A DNA stretch of 64,000 nt from NCBI RefSeq assembly GCF_000024725.1, contig NC_013958.1, forward strand, positions 1 through 64,000, written 5' to 3'. Source of the stretch: Nitrosococcus halophilus Nc 4 (GTDB lineage Bacteria; Pseudomonadota; Gammaproteobacteria; Nitrosococcales; Nitrosococcaceae). How positions within the stretch are numbered: the stretch's first letter is position 1; the number at the start of each line of letters is the position of its first letter. A program made the position numbers and the translations under genes. Below, in pieces: positions 47,353 through 57,700 of this stretch. The notes under the pieces were generated by a model that was not told where the DNA came from, did no database searches, and worked only from the letters and a program-made list of their open reading frames with translations.

Positions 47353-50169
47353 CTATCCTTTAATCCATGCACTGGTCAACCATTGACGGTTTTCAGGATG
47401 AAGATCGCGGTTGGCAACCTTTCCCAGGCGGCGGTCAGTGGCAATCTCAGCCATCTTGTAGAGAGGTTCAACAGTCTCCCGATTCGGCAGCAAAGTAGTT
47501 GCGGTGGCGGGACGGCGTAGCCAGTCCGAAACAGCCATTGGATTGGTGTCCACTCGGCCATCGGCGTGTACTAACAGCGCAGCAAACTCCTGACGCATGC
47601 GCCGCCCCTGATCGTTCTGCCAGCGTAGGATAGCGGTACACAGGGCTTCCCCATTGAGATCGGTGATGGGTGTTGCCAGACCACCAAATTCATAAGATTT
47701 CGCTCGATCGAGTAAGTGGTGCATAAGCCTTGAATTAAGGTTGAGCATATGCACCCCAGGGCGACGAGTAATCTCTGCGCGTTCCAGCGTCACCCGCCAG
47801 CGGGTGCGGGCACTACTGAACTGGTTTGCTAATTCTTCTGGTAAACGAATTTCCCAGATCGCGTTCTTATGGGTGCGTTCAATGATCTCAATACCTTCTT
47901 GAACGAACATGCCTTCGATAAAGGCACGGAGATGATCATGGGCAATATGCAACTCCTCCCGACTCTCATTTGGATCGTAGCGACTAACATGAGCGAACAG
48001 ATCTCGCTGCTTTTCCACAGCCTCACGGGCACGCTGCATCGCCTCTTCAATGCGCTTCCGAGTGCGGGACACCCCTGCTGAAGCAGCTTCTTCCAGAATT
48101 TGTTCGATCTCGAGTAAATCTGCCATCTCACCCAGAATGTCATCGGCGAGATTTTCATTGAACTCTGAGCCGAGTACTGCCATATCGCGCACAACTTGAT
48201 CGAGCCGCAGATAGAGGGTGTCCATGATCTGGGCATCGAGGGTATCCGGGGCATGCACATTGAACACGATCACCCGCTTATCCTGGCCATACCGGTACAG
48301 GCGACCAATCCGCTGGACCAAGCGCATGGGATTCCAAGGTAAATCAAAATTGAAAACCACATGGCAGTAACGCTGGAGATTAATTCCTTCACCACCAGCC
48401 TCAGTGGAAACGAGAAACTGCCCTTTATCCTCAAAACGAGCAATTGCTGCACGACGCTCATCCTGGCTCTGGCCCCCACAAATTATCTCCACTTTATCAG
48501 CACCGAATCGGGCAACGAGGGTTTCACGCAGATAATCCTGAGTAGCTCGATATTCAGTAAAGATGAGCACCTTCTCGTCGGGATTTTTGGTGAGCACCTG
48601 TTCAAGCAATCCAGACTGGAATGCTTGCAGTTTACGATCATCATGAAGCAGAGATGCGGCCTGGCGGATCAGTTCCCGCAATGCATCCATTTCACCAGCA
48701 AAGAATTCCTTGTCGGAAGCTTCGAACATCTCCTCCCATTCACCAAAGTAGCGAATATCCGGTTCTTCTTCCTCATAGCTGCGCGCTCTAAACCCATCAA
48801 ACTCTCCGTGCAACCGCTCAAGACGACGTTCTAGTGCACGATAGATGGCCGCAACACTAGAGGCAGCAAGCTTGCGATAAATTGTCATCACGAAATGGAT
48901 GGCCCGCCCCATCCTGCCGCCCTGCTCCCGCCCCGCATTGTAACCTCGTTGCAGATATGCCTGCAGCGCCTTATCGAATGCCTGTACCGCCGGGCTGATA
49001 TCAACCGAAATTGTCCTAGTCGTCTTGCCCTTGAAAATAAAATTTCCTTCTGCATCGGTAACATCCGCCTTATAATTTCGAAATACCATTTCCCGAACGA
49101 GATCGGGATTTAATGCAAGCCGGTTGATTGCACGCTTCCATTCTGGCCGCACTAGTTCCAACAATGCTTGAAACTTATCCTGCATGCCTTGGTGAGGAGT
49201 CGCTGATAATAAGATCATTGCATCGGTGCGAGGACGCAATTCAGCGGCAAGGCGAAACCGGTCGGCCGCCTTGAATGACCTCCCGTACTGACGTCGGCTT
49301 AAGCGATGCGCCTCATCGAACACGATCAGATCCCACCGGTCTGCATTAAGGAGGTTTTCTTTATGGTAATCAAGCTTCAGGCGATCAATCGAGCCGATTA
49401 CAAAATCGTTCAGCTTCCACTGGCGAGCATCGTAACCTTCGAAATCACGGCCGTAGATCTGGAATTCATCGAAACCAAACTTGTCGCGCATTTCCTCCTG
49501 CCACTGTTGAGTTAAGCCTGCCGGAGTAACAATCAACACACGCCGGAGCATACCGCGGCTACGTAAAGCGGATAACAACATGCCCAATTCAATGGTTTTC
49601 CCGAGACCCACATCGTCGGCAATTAACCAGTTCAGGTTACCTGAGGCTAAGATATGGTGAACAAGGTGGATCTGGTGCGGTAAGGGATCAATTTCCAGCT
49701 GTGATAGGGCGCCCGTATTCTCGTTCCATAGTTCCAAGGCATAAGCAAGATTCTTCAACCGTAACCGCTCAGCTTCATTGGGGTCGGTAGGTTTTGGAAC
49801 CAGGAAGCGATGTTTTACTCCCTTTACTGGGCGCAGGTTTTCATAAGGCAGCCATAACCGCTTACCACTCGCGGGAAACTCCACTAGCACTTGGTCGCGG
49901 CCGCCGAGAGTGCGATTCTCCAGTACGATCCCTTCGCCAAGAGAGGGCCGGATATTTGATCGGGGCACATCCTGAACGTCCATGCCGATGCTGAAACCGC
50001 TGCCAAGCTCCTGAGGATGATGCCAGGAAGTCAGCGTTTCCTTAAACCAACTGACTAAGATTTGCTTTTGCTCCATGTTAACGAACTTCACCCAACCTCT
50101 ACGCGCCTTGGATTTTTGACGATCGCGAACCCAGGCACCTGGCACTGGTAAAAAAATGTGATGCTGCAT
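47353..50169 (-). CDS. SNF2-family helicase (RapA-like), defence candidate
   Basis: A 938-residue SF2 helicase. Walker A is ADDVGLGKTIELGML (near 190), DEAH is IVFDEAHRLSRR (near 286), motif III is LLSATPHQG. The C-terminal helicase half has KVLIFTEYRATQDYLRETLV, FLVSTEAGGEGINLQ and QRIGRLYRYGQ (near 623). A helical C-terminal region (about 700-938) is unique. SNF2-like translocases are core parts of several defence systems (DISARM, BREX-like, Dnd). The start could instead be the internal MEQKQILV at 50076. It pairs with the gene at 50339-51913. Confidence 0.88.
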   Translation of the reverse strand: MQHHIFLPVPGAWVRDRQKSKARRGWVKFVNMEQKQILVSWFKETLTSWHHPQELGSGFSIGMDVQDVPRSNIRPSLGEGIVLENRTLGGRDQVLVEFPASGKRLWLPYENLRPVKGVKHRFLVPKPTDPNEAERLRLKNLAYALELWNENTGALSQLEIDPLPHQIHLVHHILASGNLNWLIADDVGLGKTIELGMLLSALRSRGMLRRVLIVTPAGLTQQWQEEMRDKFGFDEFQIYGRDFEGYDARQWKLNDFVIGSIDRLKLDYHKENLLNADRWDLIVFDEAHRLSRRQYGRSFKAADRFRLAAELRPRTDAMILLSATPHQGMQDKFQALLELVRPEWKRAINRLALNPDLVREMVFRNYKADVTDAEGNFIFKGKTTRTISVDISPAVQAFDKALQAYLQRGYNAGREQGGRMGRAIHFVMTIYRKLAASSVAAIYRALERRLERLHGEFDGFRARSYEEEEPDIRYFGEWEEMFEASDKEFFAGEMDALRELIRQAASLLHDDRKLQAFQSGLLEQVLTKNPDEKVLIFTEYRATQDYLRETLVARFGADKVEIICGGQSQDERRAAIARFEDKGQFLVSTEAGGEGINLQRYCHVVFNFDLPWNPMRLVQRIGRLYRYGQDKRVIVFNVHAPDTLDAQIMDTLYLRLDQVVRDMAVLGSEFNENLADDILGEMADLLEIEQILEEAASAGVSRTRKRIEEAMQRAREAVEKQRDLFAHVSRYDPNESREELHIAHDHLRAFIEGMFVQEGIEIIERTHKNAIWEIRLPEELANQFSSARTRWRVTLERAEITRRPGVHMLNLNSRLMHHLLDRAKSYEFGGLATPITDLNGEALCTAILRWQNDQGRRMRQEFAALLVHADGRVDTNPMAVSDWLRRPATATTLLPNRETVEPLYKMAEIATDRRLGKVANRDLHPENRQWLTSAWIKG

Positions 50170-50338
50170 CGTTGCTTAACCTGTTTTGTTCCCGTTTATA
50201 CGTTGTTATGGGCCTCAATCAGGCTGCCTATTACTCTGGGAATAACGAGCTGAAATCCTAGGAGATGGCAAGTGGGCTAAACGCTTGGATGATACTGAGT
50301 TAAACTGCCTCTTATGATATTGCTATTCTTTGGAATAT

Positions 50339-51913
50339 CTATTGGATTGATGACGGCCTTTTATGGTATAGCAGCCCCAAGCTCGGGACGGTAAAGCCAG
50401 GCTCAAAGTGTTCATCCTCAGTCCAACGGGGATCATCGGTCGCATCAAAGCGCCACTCTGGCCAGTCCGCAAGACAGTCTCGCATGCGACCCAAGCGATA
50501 AGCCAAGTACTGGTTAAAACTACGAATTCTAATACATCGGCGTGAATCTAAATACCACTCGTCAAATAAGCCATCAAGGAACTGTTCTATTTCTTCTGGG
50601 GCAGGATAACTGCCGAAACTGCGCGTTAGCGCGAGAGCCAACGGCCAGCTAAGCGTGTGATACCGGTTACTTGCTTTAGCAAATGCTTTAGGTGATCGTT
50701 TAAGTGAAGGTAGTTCAGTCCAAAATTCTGGCCGCTCCCGCCAAAAATCCCGCAGATCAATGGCAAGCCTAAGCTCCTCGGGTCTCATTCCTGCAATGAG
50801 TTCCCGCTCCATGGATACTCGGCATTGGCTCCACCAATGCCGCTCGAAAACATCGGTTAGAAGATCAATGCCCTCGGCTTCCCAGCCATAACGTAGCCCC
50901 AGCTCTATAGCTACCTGCTCGGCACGCTGTCGCCTTGTCAGGCGCCCATTTGCGATCACTTCGTTGCAAATATCCTCGCGCGTCGGGAGCTCATCAAACT
51001 CAAAGTCCGGGCCTTCTTCGTACAGATCCCATGGGTCGAGCAGGTCTTCTTTATTAGGATTACCGATTTCCTTAAGGAGGTCGTCTTCCTCAAGCCACTC
51101 CTCTAGCATTTCCAACTCGGATTCAGACGAATCAATATCTAGGAAAACGTCATCCTCATGCGCTTCTAATTCATCCCGTTCATGAATAGAACTCAACGAA
51201 TCCTCAGCGGTAGCTGAAGTGGCCCTTGAAAGTGGAAGTTCAACGGGGGTCTGAATCAAATCCTGAGTGGGCTCAGTCGTCCTCTCAATAGAAAATGGTG
51301 TGAAAGCACCAGGCAATTTAGGAAGATCAATAGGGCCAGTAAAACTAGAATCTATCTGTTGCGTTAACACTAAGGGCTTTTGTTGCTCCTTTGTCCAATG
51401 ATTTTCCCTGACTCCGGTAACTTCGTCTGGCAAAGTTTGTATCATCAGCTGTGAGTCGTTGGCAGAGGGAGCTAAGCTTTTTAATTCAGTGCCAGGGTGC
51501 TTATCTGCTCTGGGCGCTAGTTTGAGTTCAGGAATTGCAGATTCTGTTGTGGGGTTTGACTCCACAACAGGTATTTCATCGTCAAGGGTAAAATAAAACC
51601 GATGCTGTTCGACTTCCTTGGCTTGCCGTTCGATATAGTCATAATCGCTGCTATCCAAGCTGCCTATTTGAGCAGCATCTTGGGCAAGAGCATCTGCATC
51701 CAGAGTTTCCTTGAGCAAGGCTGCCTGCTTTATTAGCTCTAGGGCTTCATCCTGCTGGTGTTGGGCTAGGCGCACGCGTGCGAGTTCCAGCACAAGAATG
51801 GGAGATTTTTGCTCTTCCAATGCTTCAGTTAGCAAATCAGCAGCTGCCTGTTGCAGTCCTCTACTAAGTAAGCATCGAGCTTGAGCAATGATGCGTTCCT
51901 CTGTCCTTCTCAT
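50339..51913 (-). CDS. TPR-like N-terminus protein, partner of the SNF2 helicase
   Basis: A 524-residue protein. The N-terminal about 80 residues are TPR-like (AQARCLLSRGLQQAAADLLT; VLELARVRLAQHQQDEALEL). The centre (about 100-290) is low-complexity and acidic, probably disordered. The C-terminal third is a conserved-looking folded domain with REDICNEVIANGRLTRRQRA and LDGLFDEWYLDSRRCIRIRS. It lies 169 bp upstream of the helicase on the same strand and is probably co-transcribed. No known family recognised; a two-gene defence system is possible. Confidence 0.55.
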   Translation of the reverse strand: MRRTEERIIAQARCLLSRGLQQAAADLLTEALEEQKSPILVLELARVRLAQHQQDEALELIKQAALLKETLDADALAQDAAQIGSLDSSDYDYIERQAKEVEQHRFYFTLDDEIPVVESNPTTESAIPELKLAPRADKHPGTELKSLAPSANDSQLMIQTLPDEVTGVRENHWTKEQQKPLVLTQQIDSSFTGPIDLPKLPGAFTPFSIERTTEPTQDLIQTPVELPLSRATSATAEDSLSSIHERDELEAHEDDVFLDIDSSESELEMLEEWLEEDDLLKEIGNPNKEDLLDPWDLYEEGPDFEFDELPTREDICNEVIANGRLTRRQRAEQVAIELGLRYGWEAEGIDLLTDVFERHWWSQCRVSMERELIAGMRPEELRLAIDLRDFWRERPEFWTELPSLKRSPKAFAKASNRYHTLSWPLALALTRSFGSYPAPEEIEQFLDGLFDEWYLDSRRCIRIRSFNQYLAYRLGRMRDCLADWPEWRFDATDDPRWTEDEHFEPGFTVPSLGLLYHKRPSSIQ

Positions 51914-52062
51914 TACTTATGTTATTGTTTTCACTGCTGTTCTAATTATCATCTCTGAACAGGCTTTGCAATCAACGCTAGAAAGTCCATTCCCGAAGTG
52001 CGTATTACCTTGAACTTTCTTAATTTCTAAGTTATCGGCCTCAGTAAGGTACAAAATAGAGT

Positions 52063-52299
52063 TTATCCATAACTGTTTGCTGTGGTGGTATTTTTCTCAA
52101 CGAGCGGCTGGATCATGCGCTGCCTATAGCCGCCTTCGGTCAGCTCGGTAACCGGGTATTCAGGAAGAATAACGCCGTCCTCAGCCCTCCGGCCCGGTAG
52201 GTACCATCCGCCGCAAGGAAAACCATGGGAAAGAGCGACATTCAGCACCCCGCGGTCTACCCCGGTTTGGCCCCCGGAAATGATCTTCTCTAGCGCCAT
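52063..52299 (-). pseudogene. Truncated SLOG / molybdenum-carrier-like protein
   Basis: The first 60 residues match the putative molybdenum carrier/YpsA-like SLOG family: KIISGGQTGVDRGVLNVALS, GFPCGGWYLPGRRAEDG, YPVTELTEGGYRQRM. Normal members run to about 150 residues with an NVRDSD segment next. Here the sequence diverges after YRQRM and stops at residue 78, so it is a 3'-truncated relic. Confidence 0.65.
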
Positions 52300-52356
52300 G
52301 CTCGCTCCCTTACACTACCCGATTTCACATCTCGTCGTTCACATCGCCCAACGACC

Positions 52357-53300
52357 TCAGTATTTCGCTTCTTTCAGAACCTCCAGCGGCGTCTTTTCCG
52401 GGGTCCCCTCCGGCCCTCGGACATAGCTTTCTATCCACCGCAACCGCCGCTTACTGCGCCGTTCTCCATAGGGCACCAGCTTAAAATGGCCGCGCACCCG
52501 CACGCGGTAGTCAAGCCGCCAACCCCCGCCGCCTTGACGGGGACGGCCAAAATGATCGGCTGGCGACCGGAGCTCGGCGATCCGGAACAAACTATGAGTC
52601 TTGTGGCGCGCCTTGGCTTTCTTGCGTTGGCGGAGCGTGCTCGGATCGAACCGGGGCAAAACTCCACGGGTTCTTGTTCTAAAGTAGCCCGATAGAGCAG
52701 CACGAGCTGGATGAAATCAGAGACGGCGCATCGCACTTCCGCCCGATCGAGCGGTATATCCGCCTGCCCATAGGGCAATTCCTCGGAGGTCAGCATCCAG
52801 GCATAGCGCCCCAGCATCCGGTCGCTTCCGGGCGCGGTGATCACCGCAACAGCGGCCACGGCGCCTTCCTGGAGCGGGGTGGGCTGGGTAAACACCGCCC
52901 GGATCTGGTGGGACTCATCAAGCAGGAGCGCGCGGTGAGGCAGGTCGAGATACCACGTATGCTCTCGCAGCAACGGCCAATGCTCGGTGGCTTGGGTAGG
53001 GGGACTGGCCTGGGCCAGATCCTCGGCCAGGCTCGCAGGCACCTTCAACCCCCGCGGGCTGAACATAGCGGCTGGGAGGGAATCCGTCGCGCCGGCCTGG
53101 AGCCCGAGATCCTGGGGAATGGAACCATCCAGGCAAAACGGCAGCAGCGCGGCAAAAAAAGTGGTGGTCACGGCCCTCTGCTCGCCTGCCTTCAGCGGGA
53201 GGCCGGAAGAGGGCTGGGCGTAATTAAATAAGGTAAACCCCCGGCTTTGCCGGGTTGCGACCAGCGAGCTGGGTGGTAGCACACAAATCCCAGCTCTCAA
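52357..53300 (-). pseudogene. Frameshifted MGE protein with AcrVA2-like C-terminal motif
   Basis: Two frames form one protein. The upstream frame (53300 to about 52665) runs through DIPLDRAEVRCAVSDFIQLV to ATLEQEPVEF. The homologous continuation PRFDPSTLRQRKKAKARHK lies in another frame (52659-52357) and ends with YRVRVRGHFKLVPYGERRSK, then WIESYVRGPEG. That C-terminal pattern (VRGHF...PYG...WI..Y.RGP) is found in many phage and plasmid proteins, among them, I believe, AcrVA2-like proteins. The single shift near 52660 suggests a mutation, though a programmed shift or sequencing error cannot be excluded. Confidence 0.5.
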
Positions 53301-53356
53301 GGATAGGACCGAAAGTACTGGCTGTACAGAGATATGGTCAGGCCCTGTAGCATCCA

Positions 53357-54076
53357 GGTGCCCCTACCCGGACGTGCTGCGGAGTCATCCAAGGTGCGAA
53401 GCTTCGGGGACAATGATTCGACCACTGGAAGCCTCATCCGGTCGAGAACTAGGGGAGGATAGAGAGGGTGAACGCAAGTGAAGAACCTACGTAAAGGCTC
53501 GTGAAGCCGAAACTGCCAAAGAGGCTGCCAGGCAGTGCCAAAAGGCAAGCGGGTAGGCCCAGGGTAGACCTGCGACCCTGGCGATGCTCACCACGCCCGT
53601 CGGGTCACAGGTTCCACTCTACTCCATTCGCATCTTTAGTCCTATCAACTGGGTAAGCCCCATTTGCCCCGCCGATAGGCGGTAGCCTGACCGCAAGGGA
53701 GGGAGATGGCGGAGGGGGTAAAGGATGCCGGAGGAAGCGAACGCCGACCCTGTAATGGGGACGGATAGGGCTTCAAGCTTTGGCCTGACCTGAAAGGGTG
53801 CTGACTTCCGGCGGGTCTCGACGATAGCGAAGCACTGAAGTGACGTGAACGGTTGGAGACGTTAGACAATGCTAGTCATTGAACAGACCAACGGGCGGGA
53901 GCTGACACGCTGGGCCGATATTAATTGGTCCACCGTGGAAGCGAACGTGCGCCGGCTTCAGGGCCGTATCTATCGTGCTGCGGCGACAAAGCAGTAGAGG
54001 CGCGAGCCGTATGACAAGTAATTGTCGTGTACGGTTCCTAGGGGGCGGGGTCACAGCAATGTGACCCTGCTACCCG
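53357..54076 (+). mobile_element. Group II intron with a gutted maturase gene
   Basis: The 3' part is diagnostic. A 34-nt domain V hairpin runs from GAGCCGTATGACA to TGTACGGTTC (54004-54037) with the catalytic AGC at its base, then a domain VI-like stem (GGGGTCACAGCAATGTGACC) and a CTACCCG end near 54076. Upstream, 53357-53860 has group II-like domain I-III character, and a maturase N-terminus lies at 53869-53997. The rest of the maturase is deleted. The 5' end (GTGCC at 53357 or GTGCG at 53394) is uncertain. Confidence 0.7.
53869..53997 (+). pseudogene. N-terminal stub of a group II intron reverse transcriptase
   Basis: A 42-codon frame containing WADINWSTVEANVRRLQGRI, then YRAA. This is the start of the N-terminal domain of group II intron reverse transcriptases (W..INW..VE..V..LQ.RIY.A). 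It ends at a stop 6 bp before domain V; all polymerase and maturase domains are missing. Confidence 0.75.
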
Positions 54077-54527
54077 GCGGTCATTTAACTTGCCAGGTTG
54101 GACAGACACATCCATTGGATGGCCTCCCGATCGGTGCGCAAGCTCTTGGTGAGGGGAGTACCCTGAAACCTATCCAGCGCGCCAGCGACGTAGTAGTCCA
54201 GCCAGGTTAGCATGAAAGACTCTTTTGTTGATTGGGATAATACCATTTAGAAAAAGATATATATGTTCTGGATTGTATCGTGGCGTAGATTTTTTACTGA
54301 TTAACTTGCCTCTTCCCGCAGCGAAAAACAAGAAAAAAAGTGGGGAGGGGCATTGAGTAAAATAAACCCTCGGATACTGTTGGCGAATGCGCTGCTCATG
54401 GTGCCAATGCGGCAAAGCGCGAGGTTCGCGTGGTCGCTCGAGGCAGATCCGTCAACCACGCCACAAGCCGCTCCAGGTTGATGGCTGCCACTGTTGCCAC
54501 TTGCTGGAGGTATGTTCTACAAGTGAC
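54077..54527. other. Gap after the group II intron
   Basis: AT-rich in the middle, no supported gene. The intron's 3' flank begins here. Confidence 0.4.
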
Positions 54528-54622
54528 ACATAACAAGCGGTCAACCGGACCGCCTGTAAGCTGCGTTTGTCGGTTCCCTCCGCCCTTCGGGCTACGACGG
54601 CCGATTACCTCAAGCGTTAGAT
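54528..54622 (+). repeat. attC-like site F
   Basis: ACATAACAAGCGGTC at the left and CTCAAGCGTTAGAT at the right are close to classical 59-base elements (TAACAAGC...CAAGCGTTAGAT). The 3' box GTTAGAT (54616-54622) fits GTTRRRY. Length is 95 bp. The DSR1-like gene starts 100 bp later. Confidence 0.6.
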
Positions 54623-54721
54623 CTATTCGAAGTCCTGTGCGTATGAGCAATTTTTTATGTGTGTCGGAGGTAATAATCAAGTTCACACGCCTACCCATAT
54701 CTCTGAGTCAGAGATTAGAAG

Positions 54722-57700
54722 ATGCAACTCGTAGCTAACGGCCCCGATATTCCCGAGGCGCTGTTGCAGGCACACGAGGAAGGCCTCGTGGTATTCTTCT
54801 GCGGCGCGGGCATTTCCTACCCGGCCGGGCTGCCAGGTTTCAAAGGTCTAGTAGACGCGATCTACCACCTCGTCGGTACCATGCCCAATGCCATTGAAGA
54901 GGAAGCCTACAAACGCAAGCAGTTTGACGCTACGCTGGACCTTCTGGAGCGGCGCTTGCCTGGGCAGCGGCTGGCAGTCCGCAAGGCCTTGGCCGAGGCG
55001 CTACAGCCAAAGCTGCGCCGCAAAGGCGCCACCGACACCCACGCTGCCCTGTTGCAACTAGCGCGCAGCCGCGACGGGGCGCTGCGCTTGGTGACCACCA
55101 ACTTCGACCGCATCTTCGAGCGGGTGGCCAAGCGCAATAAGCAGTCGATCAACACTTACGCGGCGCCGATGCTGCCCATTCCGAAAAACAGCCGCTGGAA
55201 TGGGTTGGTATATCTGCACGGTCTGCTGCCGGAGCGCTCGGATGCAAGCGCCTTGAATCAGCTGGTGCTCACCAGCGGCGACTTTGGCCTGGCCTACCTG
55301 ACCGACCGTTGGGCAGCGCGCTTTATCAGCGAGCTGTTCCGCAACTACGTGGTCTGCTTCGTGGGCTACAGTATCAACGACCCCGTGCTGCGCTACATGA
55401 TGGACGCGTTGGCCGCCGACCGGAGGCTGGGAGAGACCACGCCCCAAGCTTACGCCCTGGGCGACTGTGCACCCGGACAAGAAAGCGGCAAGATCATCGA
55501 GTGGGAAGCCAAGGGCGTTGTACCAATCCTTTACGAGGTGCCCGCCGGCACTCGCGACCATTCGGCCCTGCATCGCACCTTGAAGGCTTGGGCCGAAACC
55601 TACCGCGATGGCATTCTTGGCAAGGAGCGAATCGTGGTGGACTACGCCATGGCGCATCCATCTGCAAGCACCCGGCAGGATGACTTCGTTGGCCGCATGC
55701 TTTGGGCGCTGTCCCACGAATCGGGGCTGCCCGCTAAACGATTTGCCGACTTTGACCCCGTGCCGCCACTGGACTGGCTGGAGCCGTTTTCGGAGAAATG
55801 CTACCGGCACGGCGACCTGGCGCGTTTCGGCGTGCCACCGCATGCCGAGGTGGACGACAAACTCTGCTTCAGCCTGGTCTGTCGCCCTGCACCCCACACC
55901 CGGACACCGTGGATGATGCTGGTGTCGGGCGGCCCAATGGACAGCCAATGGGACGACAGGATGCGCCATCTCGCCCGCTGGCTGGTGCAGCACCTCGACA
56001 ATCCAGACCTAATCCTGTGGCTGGCCCAGCACGGCGGCCTATTGCACGATCAGCTGGTACGGCTCATAGAAGACAAACTGGACACGTTCGCCCGCCTGGA
56101 ACGCGAAGGCAATACGGACGAATTGGCGCGCATTCGGGCCCAGTCTCTGGACGCCATCCCCCGGCCGCTGCTGCGGCCCATGTGGCGTCTGCTGTTAACA
56201 AACCGGGTGAAATCGCCCTGGCGTGGCCTGGATCTCTATCGTTGGAAGGACCGGCTCAAACGCGATGGCCTGACCGCCACGCTGCGTTTCGAGTTGCGCG
56301 AGCTACTAGCCCCCAAGGTCGCGTTGGAAAAGCCATTCTGCTGGCGCGAGGACGACACTGAGACCGAAGCCCCCGAGCGCTTGAAGCAGCTCGTCGATTG
56401 GGAATTGGTGCTGGCCGCCGACCATGTGCATTCTTCGCTCAATGATCTAGCGGATGCCGAGTGCTGGCGTAACGCCTTACCGGCACTGCTTGAGGATTTT
56501 CAACAACTGTTGCGCGATGCGCTGGACCTGCTGCGTGAGCTGGGCGAAGCCGACGATCGCGGTGACCGCTCGTATTGGGATTTGCCTTCCATCAGCCCGC
56601 ACTGGCAAAACCGGGGCTTTTGCGATTGGGTAGCATTGATTGAGCTGGTGCGTGATGCCTGGCTGGCCGTTCGGGAAAGTGATCCCGCCCGCGCCACTCA
56701 GGTGGCGCAGACATGGTTTGCCGCGCCGTATCCCACCTTCAAACGCCTGGCGCTGTTCGCGGCCCGCCACGACGACTGCATCGCGCCGGCTCAATGGGTG
56801 GATTGGCTTTTAGCTGACGATGCGTGGTGGTTGTGGTCTTTCGACACGATGCGCGAAACCCTGCGCCTCTTAGTGAAACAAGGCCTTCACCTCACACCAC
56901 AAGCGCGAGGCCAACTGGAAACCGCCATCCTGGCTGGTCCGCCGCGAGCGATGTACCAGGATGATATCGAGCCCGAACGCTGGCAAAACTGGGTGGATCG
57001 CTCGGTCTGGCTGCATCTCGCGAAACTGAAGTCATCTGGTGGGAACCTTGGTTTGGCCGCCACTGAACGGCTGGGCGCGTTATCGGCGGCACACCCGGAA
57101 TGGCGCCTTGCGAACAACGAGTGCGATGAGTTCTCCCGCTGGACGAGTGGTACCGGCGACCCCGACTTCGAGGACAACATTGAGGTCGACCTCGCGCCGC
57201 GCAAGCGAGGTGAGCTGGTCCACTGGTTGAAAAAGCCACCGCCTTCTAAGCATCTCTTCTACGAGGATACCTGGCGCGAGACCTGCCGCGCGCGGTTCTT
57301 CCATTGCGCCTATGCGCTATGCGACCTCGCCCGGGAAAGGCAATGGCCTTCCGGACGCTGGCGCGAAGCCTTGCAGGCCTGGAGCGAGGAAGAACGGGTA
57401 TTGCGCTCATGGAGATTTATCGCACCGCTGGTCCAAACCATGCCGGACGAAATGCTGAGGGATATCGCGCACAGCCTTACCTGGTGGCTGAAGGCTGTCT
57501 CAAAATCCTTGGACCGCCATGAAGACATCTTCCTGGGCCTGTGCCGACGCATCCTTGCATTGCCGCATCAGGATGGGATGGATACCGATCAATCCGTCAC
57601 CCGAGCCATTAATCACCCAGTTGGCCACGTCACACAGGCTTTGCTGAACCTATGGTTTAAACGAAAGCCCAATGACAACGATAAGCTACCGGCCGACCTG

